Assembly (NCBI RefSeq): GCF_013184805.1
Contig: NZ_JAATNG010000003.1
Span: 1-64,000 of the forward strand
Source of the DNA: Pseudoruegeria sp. HB172150
GTDB lineage: Bacteria; Pseudomonadota; Alphaproteobacteria; Rhodobacterales; Rhodobacteraceae
Direction: 5' to 3'
Length of the DNA: 64,000 nt
This document shows positions 1 to 8,999 of this stretch, one piece after another. How positions within the stretch are numbered: position 1 is the stretch's first letter; each line of letters starts with the position of its first letter. Position numbers and translations under genes: made by a program. The notes under the pieces were generated by a model. That model was given only the letters and a program-made list of their open reading frames with translations. It was not told where the DNA came from and searched no databases.

Positions 1-1
1 C

Positions 2-1225
2 GGCGGCTGGGCGGTGTTTTCCGAACTGTCCGGCGCCGTCGTCGCAACCGGCAAGGTCGAGGTCGACCAGAACCGCCAGGTGGTCCAGCATCCCGATGGC
101 GGCGTCGTCTCCGAGATCGACGTCGATGAAGGCGACGAGGTCGAGGCGGGGGACGTTCTGCTGCGGCTCGACCCGACGCTGCTGCGGTCCGAACTGGCGA
201 TTGTCGAAAGCCAGCTGTTCGAACTCATGGCACGCGGCAGCCGGCTGGAATCAGAGCGGGAAGAGGCCGAGACGGTGACCTTCGATGCCGACCTTGTCGA
301 GATCGCCGCGAACCGCCCGGAAGTTGCCGAACTGATGGAAGGTCAGGCGCGCCTGTTCGAAGCCCGCAACGAGACCATGCAGCGCGAGATCGAGCAGCTT
401 CAGAAGCGCCGCACCCAGATAGAGACCCAGATCACCGGCATCGATGCGCAGCAGGAATCGCTGGCCCGCCAGCTGGAACTGATCCGCAGCGAACTGGCGA
501 ACCAGCAAAGCCTGTTCGACCGCGGCCTCGCCCCGGCCAGCACCGTGCTGTCTCTGCAGCGGGAAGAATCGAACCTGACCGGCGACATGGGCGAGCTCAC
601 CGCCAGCCGCGGCGAGGCGCAGGAGCGCATCACCGAAATCGAGATCGAAATCCTGAAGCTCGGCACCACGCGCCGCGAAGACGCGATCACCCAGCTCCGC
701 GACCTTGGCTACCGCGAACTGGAACTCGCCGAACAGCGCCGCTCGCTTCTGGAACAGCTCAGCCGCCTCGACATCCGCGCCCCCGCCTCCGGCATCGTCT
801 ACGGCATGACGGTCTACACCCCGAACTCGGTGATCCGTGCCGCCGATCCGCTGATGTACCTGATCCCGCAGGATCGTCCGCTTATCATCGCGGTGCAGGT
901 CGATCCGACGGATATCGACGAGGTCTTCGTCGGCCAGAACGTCATCCTGCGCTTCTCCGCCTTCGACAGCCGGACCACGCCGGAGCTTGACGGCCAGGTC
1001 GTCCAGCTGTCCGCCGACGCTTTCGTCGAGGAAAACACCGGCCAGACCTATTACCGCGCCGAGATCCAGCTGCCCGAGGAAGAACTCGCAAAACTCCCCG
1101 AGGGCCTCGCCCTGATCCCCGGCATGCCGGTCCAGGCGTTCATCCGCACCGCCGACCGCACGCCTCTGGCCTATCTGGTCAAGCCGCTGGCGGACTACTT
1201 CGCGAAAGCCTTCCGCGAAAGCTGA
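2..1225 (+). CDS. HlyD-family type I secretion periplasmic adaptor, 5' partial
   Basis: Membrane fusion (adaptor) subunit that would link an inner-membrane ABC transporter to a TolC-like outer membrane channel in type I protein secretion. The frame is open from the left edge (GGWAVFSELSG), so the N-terminal membrane helix is cut and the true start lies outside. Visible parts: a first biotinyl-lipoyl half (GGVVSEIDVDEGDEV), about 200 residues of charged coiled coil, a second lipoyl half (APASGIVYGMTVYT), and a beta-barrel C-terminus. The ABC transporter partner would be expected just upstream. The substrate cannot be inferred. Confidence 0.88.
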   Translation, partial: GGWAVFSELSGAVVATGKVEVDQNRQVVQHPDGGVVSEIDVDEGDEVEAGDVLLRLDPTLLRSELAIVESQLFELMARGSRLESEREEAETVTFDADLVEIAANRPEVAELMEGQARLFEARNETMQREIEQLQKRRTQIETQITGIDAQQESLARQLELIRSELANQQSLFDRGLAPASTVLSLQREESNLTGDMGELTASRGEAQERITEIEIEILKLGTTRREDAITQLRDLGYRELELAEQRRSLLEQLSRLDIRAPASGIVYGMTVYTPNSVIRAADPLMYLIPQDRPLIIAVQVDPTDIDEVFVGQNVILRFSAFDSRTTPELDGQVVQLSADAFVEENTGQTYYRAEIQLPEEELAKLPEGLALIPGMPVQAFIRTADRTPLAYLVKPLADYFAKAFRES

Positions 1226-1303
1226 CCCGCACAGATCGTAGGGTGGGCAATCTGCCCACAATATCCGACCGGTCAATAACGTCACCTTCCGCCGCGCCAC
1301 GTG

Positions 1304-1380
1304 CGTCCCCACCCGTACGTTTGCGCTAACACGCCTGAAATCAATCACTTGACCCCCCGTCCCCATGGGGACGCTCCCCG
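1304..1380 (+). repeat. Dispersed intergenic repeat, copy A, with 16-bp palindrome
   Basis: About 77 bases closely resemble 27129-27210 (copy B). The shared part includes GTTTGCGCTA, CCTGAAATCAAT and a perfect 16-bp palindrome CGTCCCCATGGGGACG at 1358-1373. It lies between the HlyD gene and the ridA-like gene. The palindrome could fold as a hairpin. It may be a REP-like element or a protein-binding site. Confidence 0.7.
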
Positions 1381-1445
1381 CACGCCCCCTGTTCCCAACC
1401 CGCCCCGCATCGACTAGCTTGCCCCCGAATCCAACGGAGGCCCCC

Positions 1446-1910
1446 ATGACCGGACAAATCGAATCGCGCCTGGCCGAGCTCGGCATCACCCTGCCGACCC
1501 CCTCGACCCCCGCCGCCAACTACATCCCCTTCGTCACCGCCGGTGACCTGGTCTTCGTCTCCGGCCAGATCTCCCAGGACGAGACCGGCCGCATCAGCGG
1601 CAAGCTCGGCGCCGAGCTCGACACCGCCGCCGGCGCCGCCGCCGCCCGCACCTGCGCCATCCAGCTCCTGACCCAGGTCCGCGCCGCCTGCGGCGGCAAC
1701 CTCGACCGGCTGGTCAAGGTCGTGAAGCTCACCGGCTTCGTCAACTCGACCCCCGATTTCACCGAACAGCCCCAGGTGATCAACGGCTGCTCCGACTTCC
1801 TCGTCGAAGTCCTCGGCGATGCCGGCCGCCACGCCCGCTCCGCCGTCTCCGCCGGCTCCCTGCCGATGGGCGTCGCGGTCGAGATCGAAGGCATCTTCCA
1901 GATCGCATGA
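1446..1910 (+). CDS. RidA/YjgF-family protein (reactive enamine/imine deaminase-like)
   Basis: 154-residue protein of the RidA/YER057c/UK114 superfamily. Family members hydrolyse reactive enamine/imine intermediates released by PLP enzymes. Motifs such as LVFVSGQISQD and the C-terminal MGVAVEIEGIF fit the family. This length and the extended N-terminus match the longer YoaB/RidA-like subgroup more than classical RidA. The start is set by the GGAGG site about 4 bases upstream; an in-frame ATG at 1365 falls inside the palindromic repeat and is unlikely. It overlaps the next gene by 4 bases (ATGA), so it is probably the first gene of a run to 5042. Confidence 0.85.
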   Translation: MTGQIESRLAELGITLPTPSTPAANYIPFVTAGDLVFVSGQISQDETGRISGKLGAELDTAAGAAAARTCAIQLLTQVRAACGGNLDRLVKVVKLTGFVNSTPDFTEQPQVINGCSDFLVEVLGDAGRHARSAVSAGSLPMGVAVEIEGIFQIA

Positions 1911-2662
1911 CCGCGCTGCCCGCCGCCTTCCTCGGCGCCCCCATAACCCATCGCGGCTATCACGGCGCCGGGGTACCCGAGAACTCGCCCGCCAGCTTCG
2001 AGGCCGCCATCGCGGCGGGCTACGGCATCGAGATGGATATCCAGCTGTCGTCCGACGGCGGCGCGATGGTGTTTCACGACTACGAGCTCGACCGCCTCAC
2101 CTCCGAATCCGGCCTCGTCCGCGACCGCTCCACGGCAGACCTCGCACAGATCACCCTAGCCAACGGCGAACCGATCCCGACCCTAAGCACCGTCCTCTCA
2201 CAGGTGAACGGCCGCACCCCGCTCCTCATCGAGATCAAGGACCAGGACGGCGTCCTCGGCCCCGATGTCGGCCCGCTGGAACAAGCCGTCGCCGCCGCGC
2301 TCGACGGCTACACAGGCCCCGTCGCCGTGATGGCCTTCAACCCGCATTCCATCGCAGCCTTTGCCAAGGCCTCCCCCGGCACCCCTATCGGCCTCACCAC
2401 CTGTCCCTACCGCGCCGAAGACTGGCCCGGCATCCCGCAAGGCCGCCTCGACGAACTGAACGCCATTCCCGATTACGACCGCACCGGCGCGTCCTTCATC
2501 AGCCATCAGCACAGCGGCCTCGCCATGCCCCGCGTCGCCGACCTGAAAGCGCATGGCGCCCGCATCCTCTGCTGGACCGTCCGCAACCCCGCGGACGAGG
2601 CGGAAGCCCGCAAAATAGCCGACAACATCACCTTCGAGGGATACGCCGCCGCGATCCCTTGA
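1907..2662 (+). CDS. Glycerophosphodiester phosphodiesterase
   Basis: 251-residue GDPD-family enzyme that hydrolyses glycerophosphodiesters to glycerol-3-phosphate plus an alcohol. The signature is complete: HRGYHG near residue 12, PENSPASF, EMDIQLSSDG near 38-47 and the FHDYELDRLT histidine, matching the His/Glu/Asp catalytic and metal ligands. There is no signal peptide, so it is likely cytosolic (UgpQ-like). It overlaps the RidA-like gene by 4 bases. Confidence 0.93.
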   Translation: MTALPAAFLGAPITHRGYHGAGVPENSPASFEAAIAAGYGIEMDIQLSSDGGAMVFHDYELDRLTSESGLVRDRSTADLAQITLANGEPIPTLSTVLSQVNGRTPLLIEIKDQDGVLGPDVGPLEQAVAAALDGYTGPVAVMAFNPHSIAAFAKASPGTPIGLTTCPYRAEDWPGIPQGRLDELNAIPDYDRTGASFISHQHSGLAMPRVADLKAHGARILCWTVRNPADEAEARKIADNITFEGYAAAIP

Positions 2663-2713
2663 CGCCCCGCGCCCCGGCCCCATCATAGGAGCGTATCCCC
2701 CGGACCGGAGCGC

Positions 2714-3901
2714 ATGCGCGAAACACGCATCGAAATTACCGTGCACGAAACCCTCGCGGAGATCGCGCCCGAGGACTGGGATGCGTGTGCCTGTCCCGAA
2801 GCCGCCGATGGCGGTCGCCCAAACGACCCCTTCACCACCCACCGCTTCCTCTACGCGCTGGAACGCTCGGGTTCGGTCGGCCGCGGCACCGGCTGGCAGC
2901 CGCGCTATCTCACCGCCGAAATGGACGGCGAGATCATCGCCGCCGCGCCGCTCTACGCCAAGGGCCACAGCCAGGGCGAATACATCTTCGACCATTCCTG
3001 GGCCCATGCCTACGAGCGCGCCGGCGGGCGCTATTACCCGAAACTGCAGATGGCCGTTCCCTTCACCCCCGCCACCGGTCGCCGTCTGCTGACCCGCCCG
3101 GGGCTGGAGGAGATGGGGCAATCCGCCCTCGTCCAGGGCGCCGTCCAGCTTGCCGCCGAACACGGCATCGCCACCGTCCACATCACCTTCTGCACCGCCG
3201 CCGAGGCCGAGGCGGGCGAGCAGATGGGGCTGATGCACCGCCTCTCGGACCAGTTCCACTGGGAAAACCGCGGCTATGCCGATTTCGACGGCTTCCTCGC
3301 CGACCTGTCGTCGCGCAAGCGCAAGAACATCCGCAAGGAACGCCGCACCGCGCAGGAATTCGGCGGCGAGATCCTCGCGCTCACCGGCGACCAGATCCAG
3401 CCAGAGCACTGGGACGCCTTCTGGCGCTTCTACCAGGACACCGGCAGCCGCAAATGGGGCTCCCCCTACCTGACCCGCGCCTTCTTCGACGAGGCGCAGG
3501 AGACCTTGCGCGACGACATCCTGCTTGTCCTCGCCGAGCGCAATGGCCGCCACGTCGCCGGTGCGCTGAACTTCATCGGCCGCGACGTGCTCTATGGCCG
3601 CTACTGGGGCTGCACCGAACACCACCCCTGCCTGCATTTCGAACTCTGCTATTACCAGGCCATCGACTACGCCATCCAGCACGGCCTTGCCCGCGTCGAG
3701 GCCGGAGCGCAGGGCGAACACAAGCTGGCGCGCGGCTACATGCCGTCGCACTGCCACTCCCTGCACTGGATCGGCGACCCGAATTTCCGCCACGCGGTGG
3801 AAGAATTCCTGCGGGCCGAGCGCGACGCCGTCGATCAGGAGATCGAGGTGCTGACCAGCTACGGCCCGTTCCGCAAGACCTGCAACACGGAGGACGAATG
3901 A
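2714..3901 (+). CDS. FemAB-like GNAT-fold acyltransferase (DUF482/COG3146)
   Basis: 395-residue protein of the COG3146 family ('peptidogalycan biosynthesis', FemAB-like). It matches in length, in the early DPFTTHRFLYALE segment, in SHWAHAY-type wording (here DHSWAHAYERAG), in KRKNIRKERR, and in the end HSLHWI. FemAB-like folds transfer aminoacyl or other acyl groups, but no substrate is established for this family. The last codons overlap the pterin dehydratase start (ATGA at 3898-3901), so the two are co-translated. Confidence 0.82.
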   Translation: MRETRIEITVHETLAEIAPEDWDACACPEAADGGRPNDPFTTHRFLYALERSGSVGRGTGWQPRYLTAEMDGEIIAAAPLYAKGHSQGEYIFDHSWAHAYERAGGRYYPKLQMAVPFTPATGRRLLTRPGLEEMGQSALVQGAVQLAAEHGIATVHITFCTAAEAEAGEQMGLMHRLSDQFHWENRGYADFDGFLADLSSRKRKNIRKERRTAQEFGGEILALTGDQIQPEHWDAFWRFYQDTGSRKWGSPYLTRAFFDEAQETLRDDILLVLAERNGRHVAGALNFIGRDVLYGRYWGCTEHHPCLHFELCYYQAIDYAIQHGLARVEAGAQGEHKLARGYMPSHCHSLHWIGDPNFRHAVEEFLRAERDAVDQEIEVLTSYGPFRKTCNTEDE

Positions 3902-4191
3902 CCGACAAGCTCACCGGCACAGACCGCGACACCGCCCTCAAGCCGCTTCTGGAAAACGGCTGGACGCTCGCAGATGACCGCGACGCGCTGCAAAAGACGT
4001 TCCAGTTCAAAAACTTCGTCGAGGCCTTCGGCTGGATGACGAAACTTGCCATCTGGGCCGAGAAATGGAACCACCACCCGGAATGGTTCAACGTCTACAA
4101 GACGGTCGAGGTCACGCTGTCGACCCATGACGCGGGCGGGCTGACCGAGAAGGATGTGAAACTGGCAGAGAAGATGGACGCGCTGGCATGA
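3898..4191 (+). CDS. phhB: 4a-hydroxytetrahydrobiopterin (pterin-4a-carbinolamine) dehydratase
   Basis: 97-residue PCD/DCoH-family enzyme that dehydrates 4a-hydroxytetrahydropterin to quinonoid dihydropterin, recycling the cofactor of aromatic amino acid hydroxylases. The active-site signature HHPEW is at residues 59-63 and a THD segment is at 76-78. No phenylalanine hydroxylase gene is in the window, so the partner is elsewhere or absent. It is translationally coupled on both sides by ATGA overlaps. Confidence 0.93.
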   Translation: MTDKLTGTDRDTALKPLLENGWTLADDRDALQKTFQFKNFVEAFGWMTKLAIWAEKWNHHPEWFNVYKTVEVTLSTHDAGGLTEKDVKLAEKMDALA

Positions 4192-5042
4192 ATTTTGACG
4201 AGTTGCTGAATACCGAGATCGCCGACGGCACGACCATCGGCGATATCCTGTCCATCGAGTTCCTCGCGTCTATCCTCGGCAACATCCTTGCCGCCATCGT
4301 CATCCTGCTGCTCGGCTTCGTCATCGCCGGCTGGGCCTCGCGCCGGGTACGCAACCTCAGCCTGCGCCATGCCAAGCTGGACGAAACCCTGTTCAGCTTC
4401 CTCGCCGGAATCGTCCGCTACGCGATCCTTGCGGTCACGGTGATCTTCGTTCTCAACCGCTTCGGCTTCCAGACCACCTCGCTGGTCGCCGCCATGGGTG
4501 CCGCCGGTCTGGCCATCGGTCTCGCGCTGCAGGGCACCCTGTCGAACGTCGCGGCAGGGGTCATGATCATCATGTTCCGCCCGATCAAGATCGGCGATTT
4601 CGTCCAGGTCGGCGGAGAGATGGGGACGGTCAAGGATATCACGCTGAACTACACGGAACTCGCGACGATCAGCAACACGCAGACCATCGTTCCGAACGCC
4701 CAGGTCTGGGGCAACACCATCCAGAACTTCTCGGTCTACACCACCCGCCGCGCGGAATGGACCTTTGGCGTGTCCTACGGTTCCGATCTGAAGAAGGCGG
4801 AAGAGATCATCATCTCCACCATCATGGCCGATCCCCGTTCGATGAAAGAGCCCGAGCCCTTCATCCAGGTGAACAACCTCGGCGATTTCTCCGTCGATTT
4901 CCTCGTCCGTGTCTGGGTGGCCTCGTCCGACTTCTTCGCCTACCAGGCCGACATGAAGCGCAGGGTAAAGGAAGCGCTCGACGCCGGCGGCGTCGAAATC
5001 CCGTTCCCGACCCGCACCCTCGTCAACGCCTCCGCGGAATAG
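4188..5042 (+). CDS. Small-conductance mechanosensitive ion channel (MscS family)
   Basis: 284-residue inner-membrane channel that opens on membrane tension and releases solutes during hypo-osmotic shock. There are three predicted membrane segments (about residues 27-47, 65-87 and 92-120). The third is the Gly/Ala-rich pore helix (GAAGLAIGLALQGTLSNVAAG). It is followed by the beta domain with FRPIKIGDFVQVGGEMGTV and a cytosolic C-terminal domain. It starts within the previous gene's stop (ATGA) and ends the 1446-5042 run. Confidence 0.94.
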   Translation: MNFDELLNTEIADGTTIGDILSIEFLASILGNILAAIVILLLGFVIAGWASRRVRNLSLRHAKLDETLFSFLAGIVRYAILAVTVIFVLNRFGFQTTSLVAAMGAAGLAIGLALQGTLSNVAAGVMIIMFRPIKIGDFVQVGGEMGTVKDITLNYTELATISNTQTIVPNAQVWGNTIQNFSVYTTRRAEWTFGVSYGSDLKKAEEIIISTIMADPRSMKEPEPFIQVNNLGDFSVDFLVRVWVASSDFFAYQADMKRRVKEALDAGGVEIPFPTRTLVNASAE

Positions 5043-5087
5043 CGCATCCGCTCTGGTGAGCCGGAAGCTGACCACCCACAAAGACAA

Positions 5088-5117
5088 AGGCGACACTCCC
5101 AACCGGAAGCGTCGCCT
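5088..5117. terminator. Stem-loop between convergent genes
   Basis: A 7-bp perfect stem AGGCGAC/GTCGCCT (5088-5094 with 5111-5117) lies between the MscS gene and the convergent peroxiredoxin gene. There is no T-run, so it is only a weak terminator candidate. Confidence 0.35.
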
Positions 5118-5170
5118 CTCCAACCGCAGCGATAAGCGTGCGCACCAGCGCCCCGCTTACCTCAGCTAAT

Positions 5171-5662
5171 TCAAAGAACCTCCAGCACCGCCTCCCCCGA
5201 CGACACGCTGCATTCGCCCGGGTTCGGCTCCGCGCCGACATGGGTGATCGTCCCGTCCTCGACCACCACGACGTACCGTTTCGACCGGCCATACAGCCCG
5301 GCGGGCGGCGCGGTGAAATCCTGACCCAGCTCCTTGGTCACCTCTCCGCCGGCATCCGCCAGCATGGTGATCCCGGCCCCGTCGGCGCCCAGCTGCGTGC
5401 CCCAGGCCGACAGCGTGAAGGGATCGTTCACCGACAGGCAGATCACCTCGTCCACGCCCTTGCCGCGCAGCGCATCCGCCGTCCGCACGAAACTTGGCAT
5501 ATGCGCCGTCGAGCAGGTCCCGGTGAACGCCCCCGGCAGCGCGAAGATCACCACCTTGCGCCCGGTCAGCTTCTCGCCCAGTTCCACCGCCACAGGCCGC
5601 CCGTCCGGCCCCGTCGTAAGTACCGTTCCCGCAGGATACGTCGCGCCAACTTCCAAAGCCAT
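5171..5662 (-). CDS. Peroxiredoxin (Prx5/AhpE-like, redoxin domain)
   Basis: 163-residue thiol peroxidase that reduces H2O2 and organic peroxides. The peroxidatic site PGAFTGTCS puts the active Cys near residue 50, preceded by FALPGAF as in the Prx5 group. The C-terminal GECSVSSGEAVL contains a possible second Cys. The start at 5662 is chosen because GGAAGGG lies just upstream; an open extension to 5752 has no such site. It is divergent from the reductase at 5753. Confidence 0.93.
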   Translation of the reverse strand: MALEVGATYPAGTVLTTGPDGRPVAVELGEKLTGRKVVIFALPGAFTGTCSTAHMPSFVRTADALRGKGVDEVICLSVNDPFTLSAWGTQLGADGAGITMLADAGGEVTKELGQDFTAPPAGLYGRSKRYVVVVEDGTITHVGAEPNPGECSVSSGEAVLEVL

Positions 5663-5752
5663 GTCAGGCCCTTCCCGATTTGCGTTTCCTTGCCGCGACG
5701 ATATACGAGGTGCGTCGCGGGATACCAGCGATACCGGAGCAGGGAGAGGCAA

Positions 5753-6958
5753 ATGGACGACATCGTGGTGATAGGCGCCGGGCAGGCCGGCGCGTCACTG
5801 GTGGCAAGGCTGCGCAAGCAGGGCTTCGCCGGCAAGATCACCCTGATCGGCGAGGAACCCGCGCTCCCTTACGAACGCCCGCCGCTGTCCAAGGCCTACC
5901 TCCTCGGCGACTCCGAAAAGGAACGCCTCTACCTCCGCCCCGCCTCCTTCTACCAGGAAAACGATATCGAGGTTCTGACCGGCCTCCATGTCGACACCAT
6001 CGACCGCACCGACCGCGTCGTCATCGCAGGCGACCGCAAGATCCCCTATGGCCAGCTCGCCCTGACCACCGGCTCGATCCCCCGCCGCCTCCCCGCCGCG
6101 ATCGGCGGCGATCTCGGCAACGTCTTCACCGTCCGCACCCTTGCCGATGTCGACGCGATGGCACCCACCTTCCGGGAAGGCGCCAGATGCCTCGTGGTCG
6201 GTGGCGGCTATATCGGCCTCGAAGCCGCCGCCGTCGCCCGCAAGTCCGGCATGGAGGTCACCGTCGTCGAAATGGCCGACCGCATCCTGCAGCGCGTCGC
6301 ATCGCCGGAAACCTCCGACTATTTCCGCAAGCTGCACCGGGACCACGGCGTCGACATCCGCGAGGGCGTCGGCCTGCAGAAGCTCACCGGCGACGCCGAG
6401 GTCCGCTCCGCCATCCTCAGCCATGGCGAGGAACTGCCCGTCGACGTGGTCGTCGTCGGCATCGGCATCGCCCCCGCCACCGCGCTGGCCGAGGCCTGCG
6501 AGTTGGAGATCGAGAACGGCATCAGGACCGATGCCCGTGGCCGCACCTCTGATGAGCACATCTGGTCCGCAGGCGACTGCGCCTCCTTCCCCTACAAGGG
6601 CCAGCGCATCCGCCTCGAATCCGTGCAGAACGCCATCGACCAGGCCGAATGCGTGGCCGAGAACATGCTGGGCGCCGACAAGGATTACATCCCCTACCCG
6701 TGGTTCTGGTCCGACCAGTACGACTGCAAGCTGCAGATCGCCGGTCTTTCCACCGGCTATGATCGCATCATCACCCGCGGCGAGGGCGCGAACATCTCGT
6801 TCTGGTACTTCAAGGGCGACCAGTTCCTCGCCGTCGACGCAATGAACGACGCGCGCAGCTACATGGTCGGCAAGCGCCTGCTGGAAATGGGAAAGACCCC
6901 CGATCCGGACGCCATCGCCGACCCCGAGACCGAGCTGAAAACCCTGCTTAGAGGCTGA
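5753..6958 (+). CDS. FAD-dependent ferredoxin reductase (putidaredoxin/rhodocoxin reductase type)
   Basis: 401-residue pyridine-nucleotide-disulfide-fold oxidoreductase without a redox Cys pair. Its type passes electrons from NAD(P)H to a 2Fe-2S ferredoxin. It has an FAD Rossmann motif (VIGAGQAGAS) near residue 6, PLSKAYL, a second NAD motif (VVGGGYIGLEAA) near 145, the AGDCASF FAD motif near 272, and a C-terminal reductase domain with WFWSDQYDCKLQIAG. Start ATG 5753 follows AGGGAGAGG. No ferredoxin or P450 gene is adjacent, so the partner is unknown. The next gene starts 4 bases later. Confidence 0.92.
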   Translation: MDDIVVIGAGQAGASLVARLRKQGFAGKITLIGEEPALPYERPPLSKAYLLGDSEKERLYLRPASFYQENDIEVLTGLHVDTIDRTDRVVIAGDRKIPYGQLALTTGSIPRRLPAAIGGDLGNVFTVRTLADVDAMAPTFREGARCLVVGGGYIGLEAAAVARKSGMEVTVVEMADRILQRVASPETSDYFRKLHRDHGVDIREGVGLQKLTGDAEVRSAILSHGEELPVDVVVVGIGIAPATALAEACELEIENGIRTDARGRTSDEHIWSAGDCASFPYKGQRIRLESVQNAIDQAECVAENMLGADKDYIPYPWFWSDQYDCKLQIAGLSTGYDRIITRGEGANISFWYFKGDQFLAVDAMNDARSYMVGKRLLEMGKTPDPDAIADPETELKTLLRG

Positions 6959-6962
6959 TGTC

Positions 6963-7529
6963 ATGCGCATCATCGCCGGGACCATGCGCGGGCTGCGTCT
7001 GGCTTCGGTCGGCAAGGGCGACGCGGCCGCGCATCTGCGTCCCACCGCCGACCGGGTGCGCGAATCGCTCTTCAACACACTGACCGGCGGCCATTACGAT
7101 GATCCGCTCACCGACGCCCGCGTGCTCGACCTCTTCGCCGGAACCGGCGCGCTGGGGTTCGAGGCGCTGTCGCGCGGCGCCGCCCATGCCACCTTCGTCG
7201 ACGACGGCAACAAGGCCCGCGCCCTGATCCGCGAGAACACCGCGCTGACGAAAACCGGCGGCCAGGTCAAACTCTACCGCCGCGATGCCACGAAACTCGG
7301 CGACTGCCAGACCGCGCCCTTCACCCTCGTCTTCCTCGACGCGCCCTACGGCAAAGGGCTTGGCGAAAAGGCCCTCGCCGCCGCCCGCACCGGCAACTGG
7401 CTCGCCCCCTCCGCGCTTATCGTGTGGGAGGAAAACGCGCCGCAACAGCCCCCCGATGGCTTCACCCTTCTCGAATCGCGCCGCTACGGCGACACCCACG
7501 TCACCTTCCTCAGCTACACCTCCGGGTGA
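6963..7529 (+). CDS. rsmD: 16S rRNA (guanine966-N2)-methyltransferase RsmD
   Basis: 188-residue SAM-dependent methyltransferase for G966 of 16S rRNA. It begins MRIIAGTMRGL, has RPTADRVRESLFN near 26-38, the SAM motif LDLFAGTGALGFEALSRGA near 56-73, and DAPYGKGL near 126-133 where many homologues have DPPY. The Pro-to-Ala change in that loop is seen directly and should be tolerated. It is 4 bases after the reductase, a likely operon. Confidence 0.93.
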   Translation: MRIIAGTMRGLRLASVGKGDAAAHLRPTADRVRESLFNTLTGGHYDDPLTDARVLDLFAGTGALGFEALSRGAAHATFVDDGNKARALIRENTALTKTGGQVKLYRRDATKLGDCQTAPFTLVFLDAPYGKGLGEKALAAARTGNWLAPSALIVWEENAPQQPPDGFTLLESRRYGDTHVTFLSYTSG

Positions 7530-7540
7530 TGCATGATCCC

Positions 7541-7599
7541 CTGCTTCTTCTGGTCCAAAATATCCCGGGGGAGCCCGCAGGGCGGGGGGCAGAGCCCCC
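7541..7599 (+). repeat. Dispersed repeat element, copy 1, with hairpin
   Basis: CTGCTTCTTCTGGTC followed by AAATATCCC and a G-rich block, just after the rsmD stop. The same element is at 19189-19224 and 27041-27076. This copy continues into a GGGGGC-AGA-GCCCCC hairpin at 7585-7599. The family resembles intergenic elements I recall as common in Rhodobacterales genomes. Confidence 0.7.
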
Positions 7600-7643
7600 T
7601 CCGCACCCTCCAGCAACACCCAGTTCGATGAAATGAACCGCCC

Positions 7644-8291
7644 ATGAAACCCTCCTTCGTCATCTTCGACTGCGACGGCGTGCTGGTCGACAGCGAGCCT
7701 GCCACCCTCGATCTCCTGCGCGAGGATTTCGCGCCGCGCGGCCTCGACCTCACGCTCGAGACTGCCGACCGGCTGTTCACCGGCGGCACTCTCGCCGCCG
7801 CCGGAGACAAGGCGCGCGAGATGGGCATCGACCTTCCCGAAGGCTGGGTCGATGAGATGTACGAGCGGATGTATGCCCGCCTCGCCGAAGGCACGCCGCT
7901 GATCCCGGGCGTGCAGGCGGTGATGGACCGCCTCGACGCCGCCGGCATTCCCTTTGCGGTCGGATCGAACGGCAGCGAGCGGAAGATGCAGATCACCCTC
8001 AGCCAGCATCCCGCGCTCTACGAACGGGTGAAAAACCGTCTCTATTCCGCGCATACCTACGGCGCGGCCAAGCCTGACCCCACCATCTTCCTCGCCGCGG
8101 CGAAGGATGCCGGCGTTGCTCCCGCCGATTGCGCGGTCATCGACGACAGCCCCTCAGGCTGCCGCGCCGGGGTGGCGGCAGGGATGCGCACTCTAGGCTT
8201 CGCGGCTGACGGCGACGATGCCCGCCTCTCCTCGGTCGGCGCAGAGGTGTTCCACGATATGGCCGAGCTGCCCGCGCGCCTCGGGCTTTGA
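7644..8291 (+). CDS. HAD superfamily phosphatase (phosphoglycolate phosphatase/beta-PGM-like)
   Basis: 215-residue haloacid dehalogenase hydrolase with all four motifs: FDCDGVLVDSE (nucleophile and acid Asp at 9 and 11), GSNGSERK near 107, AAKPDPTIF near 139, and DDSPSGCRAG near 162. The helical cap sits between the first two motifs. It probably dephosphorylates a small sugar phosphate; the substrate is not determinable from sequence. It follows rsmD after the repeat element. Confidence 0.9.
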   Translation: MKPSFVIFDCDGVLVDSEPATLDLLREDFAPRGLDLTLETADRLFTGGTLAAAGDKAREMGIDLPEGWVDEMYERMYARLAEGTPLIPGVQAVMDRLDAAGIPFAVGSNGSERKMQITLSQHPALYERVKNRLYSAHTYGAAKPDPTIFLAAAKDAGVAPADCAVIDDSPSGCRAGVAAGMRTLGFAADGDDARLSSVGAEVFHDMAELPARLGL

Positions 8292-8322
8292 TCCAGACGC
8301 GGCTTCGGCTACCATCCCGCCC

Positions 8323-8514
8323 ATGTTCGCCGCCTTCGCCGATCTCTTCGCCGCGCAGCCAGAGCCGCAGGCCACCACCGCGCCGCAGCCGAAACGCCGC
8401 TCGGGGCCGCTTCTGATGACCGATATCCTGATCGCGCCCGGCGGCGAGCCGGAATTCGTGACCCGCTGGCGCGAAGACCGCGACCACGCCGGCGACGCCT
8501 GGTTCAAGAGTTAG
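8323..8514 (+). CDS. Small hypothetical protein
   Basis: 63-residue open frame 31 bases after the HAD gene, beginning MFAAFADLFAAQPE. Its codon use resembles neighbours, but no clear ribosome site was seen and no family was recognised. Its end is one base from the convergent DUF2794 gene. It could be a short real protein or chance. Confidence 0.4.
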   Translation: MFAAFADLFAAQPEPQATTAPQPKRRSGPLLMTDILIAPGGEPEFVTRWREDRDHAGDAWFKS

Positions 8515-8862
8515 CTACTTTACCGCCCGGATCAGCTTGCGCTCCAGCACGCGCAGCACCGTCTTCAGGTCGTGGCCGCGCTTCAGGATCTGCCCGTCCA
8601 GGCCGATGACAGAATAAAGCCCCTGACGATGTCTCAGCCGGGGGCGTTTTTCGATGCGGTACAGGGGCCGCTCCGCCGTGCGGCGGAACACCGAGAACAC
8701 GGCTACCTCCGTCAGGCTGGAAATCCCGTAGTCGCGCCATTCTCCGGCCGCGACCATCCGGCCATAGAGCCCAAGGATGATTCCCAGCTCCTTGCGATCG
8801 AACGAAACCTGCTCGGGTATCCGCTGCGATGCGGGGAACGAGCTCGGGGTCAGAACTGTCAT
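8515..8862 (-). CDS. DUF2794 domain protein
   Basis: 115-residue protein that matches the alphaproteobacterial DUF2794 family along its length: VSFDRKELGIILGLYGRMVAAGEWRDYG, FSVFRRTAERPLYRIEKRP and QILKRGHDLKTVLRVLERKLIR are characteristic blocks. Function is unknown. The start at the Met of MTVLTPSSF fits the family length; an in-frame Met 18 codons earlier is possible. No strong ribosome site is visible. Confidence 0.85.
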   Translation of the reverse strand: MTVLTPSSFPASQRIPEQVSFDRKELGIILGLYGRMVAAGEWRDYGISSLTEVAVFSVFRRTAERPLYRIEKRPRLRHRQGLYSVIGLDGQILKRGHDLKTVLRVLERKLIRAVK

Positions 8863-8999
8863 GAGCCGAAGCTTGGCGGCAGTTTGATCCGAAATCAAGC
8901 GTCTGCCGCAGGGCAAGAATTCGCGCGCCAGATTCCTGACACAAAATGGCCACCGTCCGGGCCAACAGGTTTCATGTCTCTGCCTTTATGCGTCAGCAT

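Noticed and set aside
2198-3793. Long minus-strand open frame (531 codons) opposite GDPD and FemAB-like genes
   Set aside because: Shadow of GC-rich coding sequence; Gly/Ala/Val-rich with no family, and both opposite-strand genes are certain.
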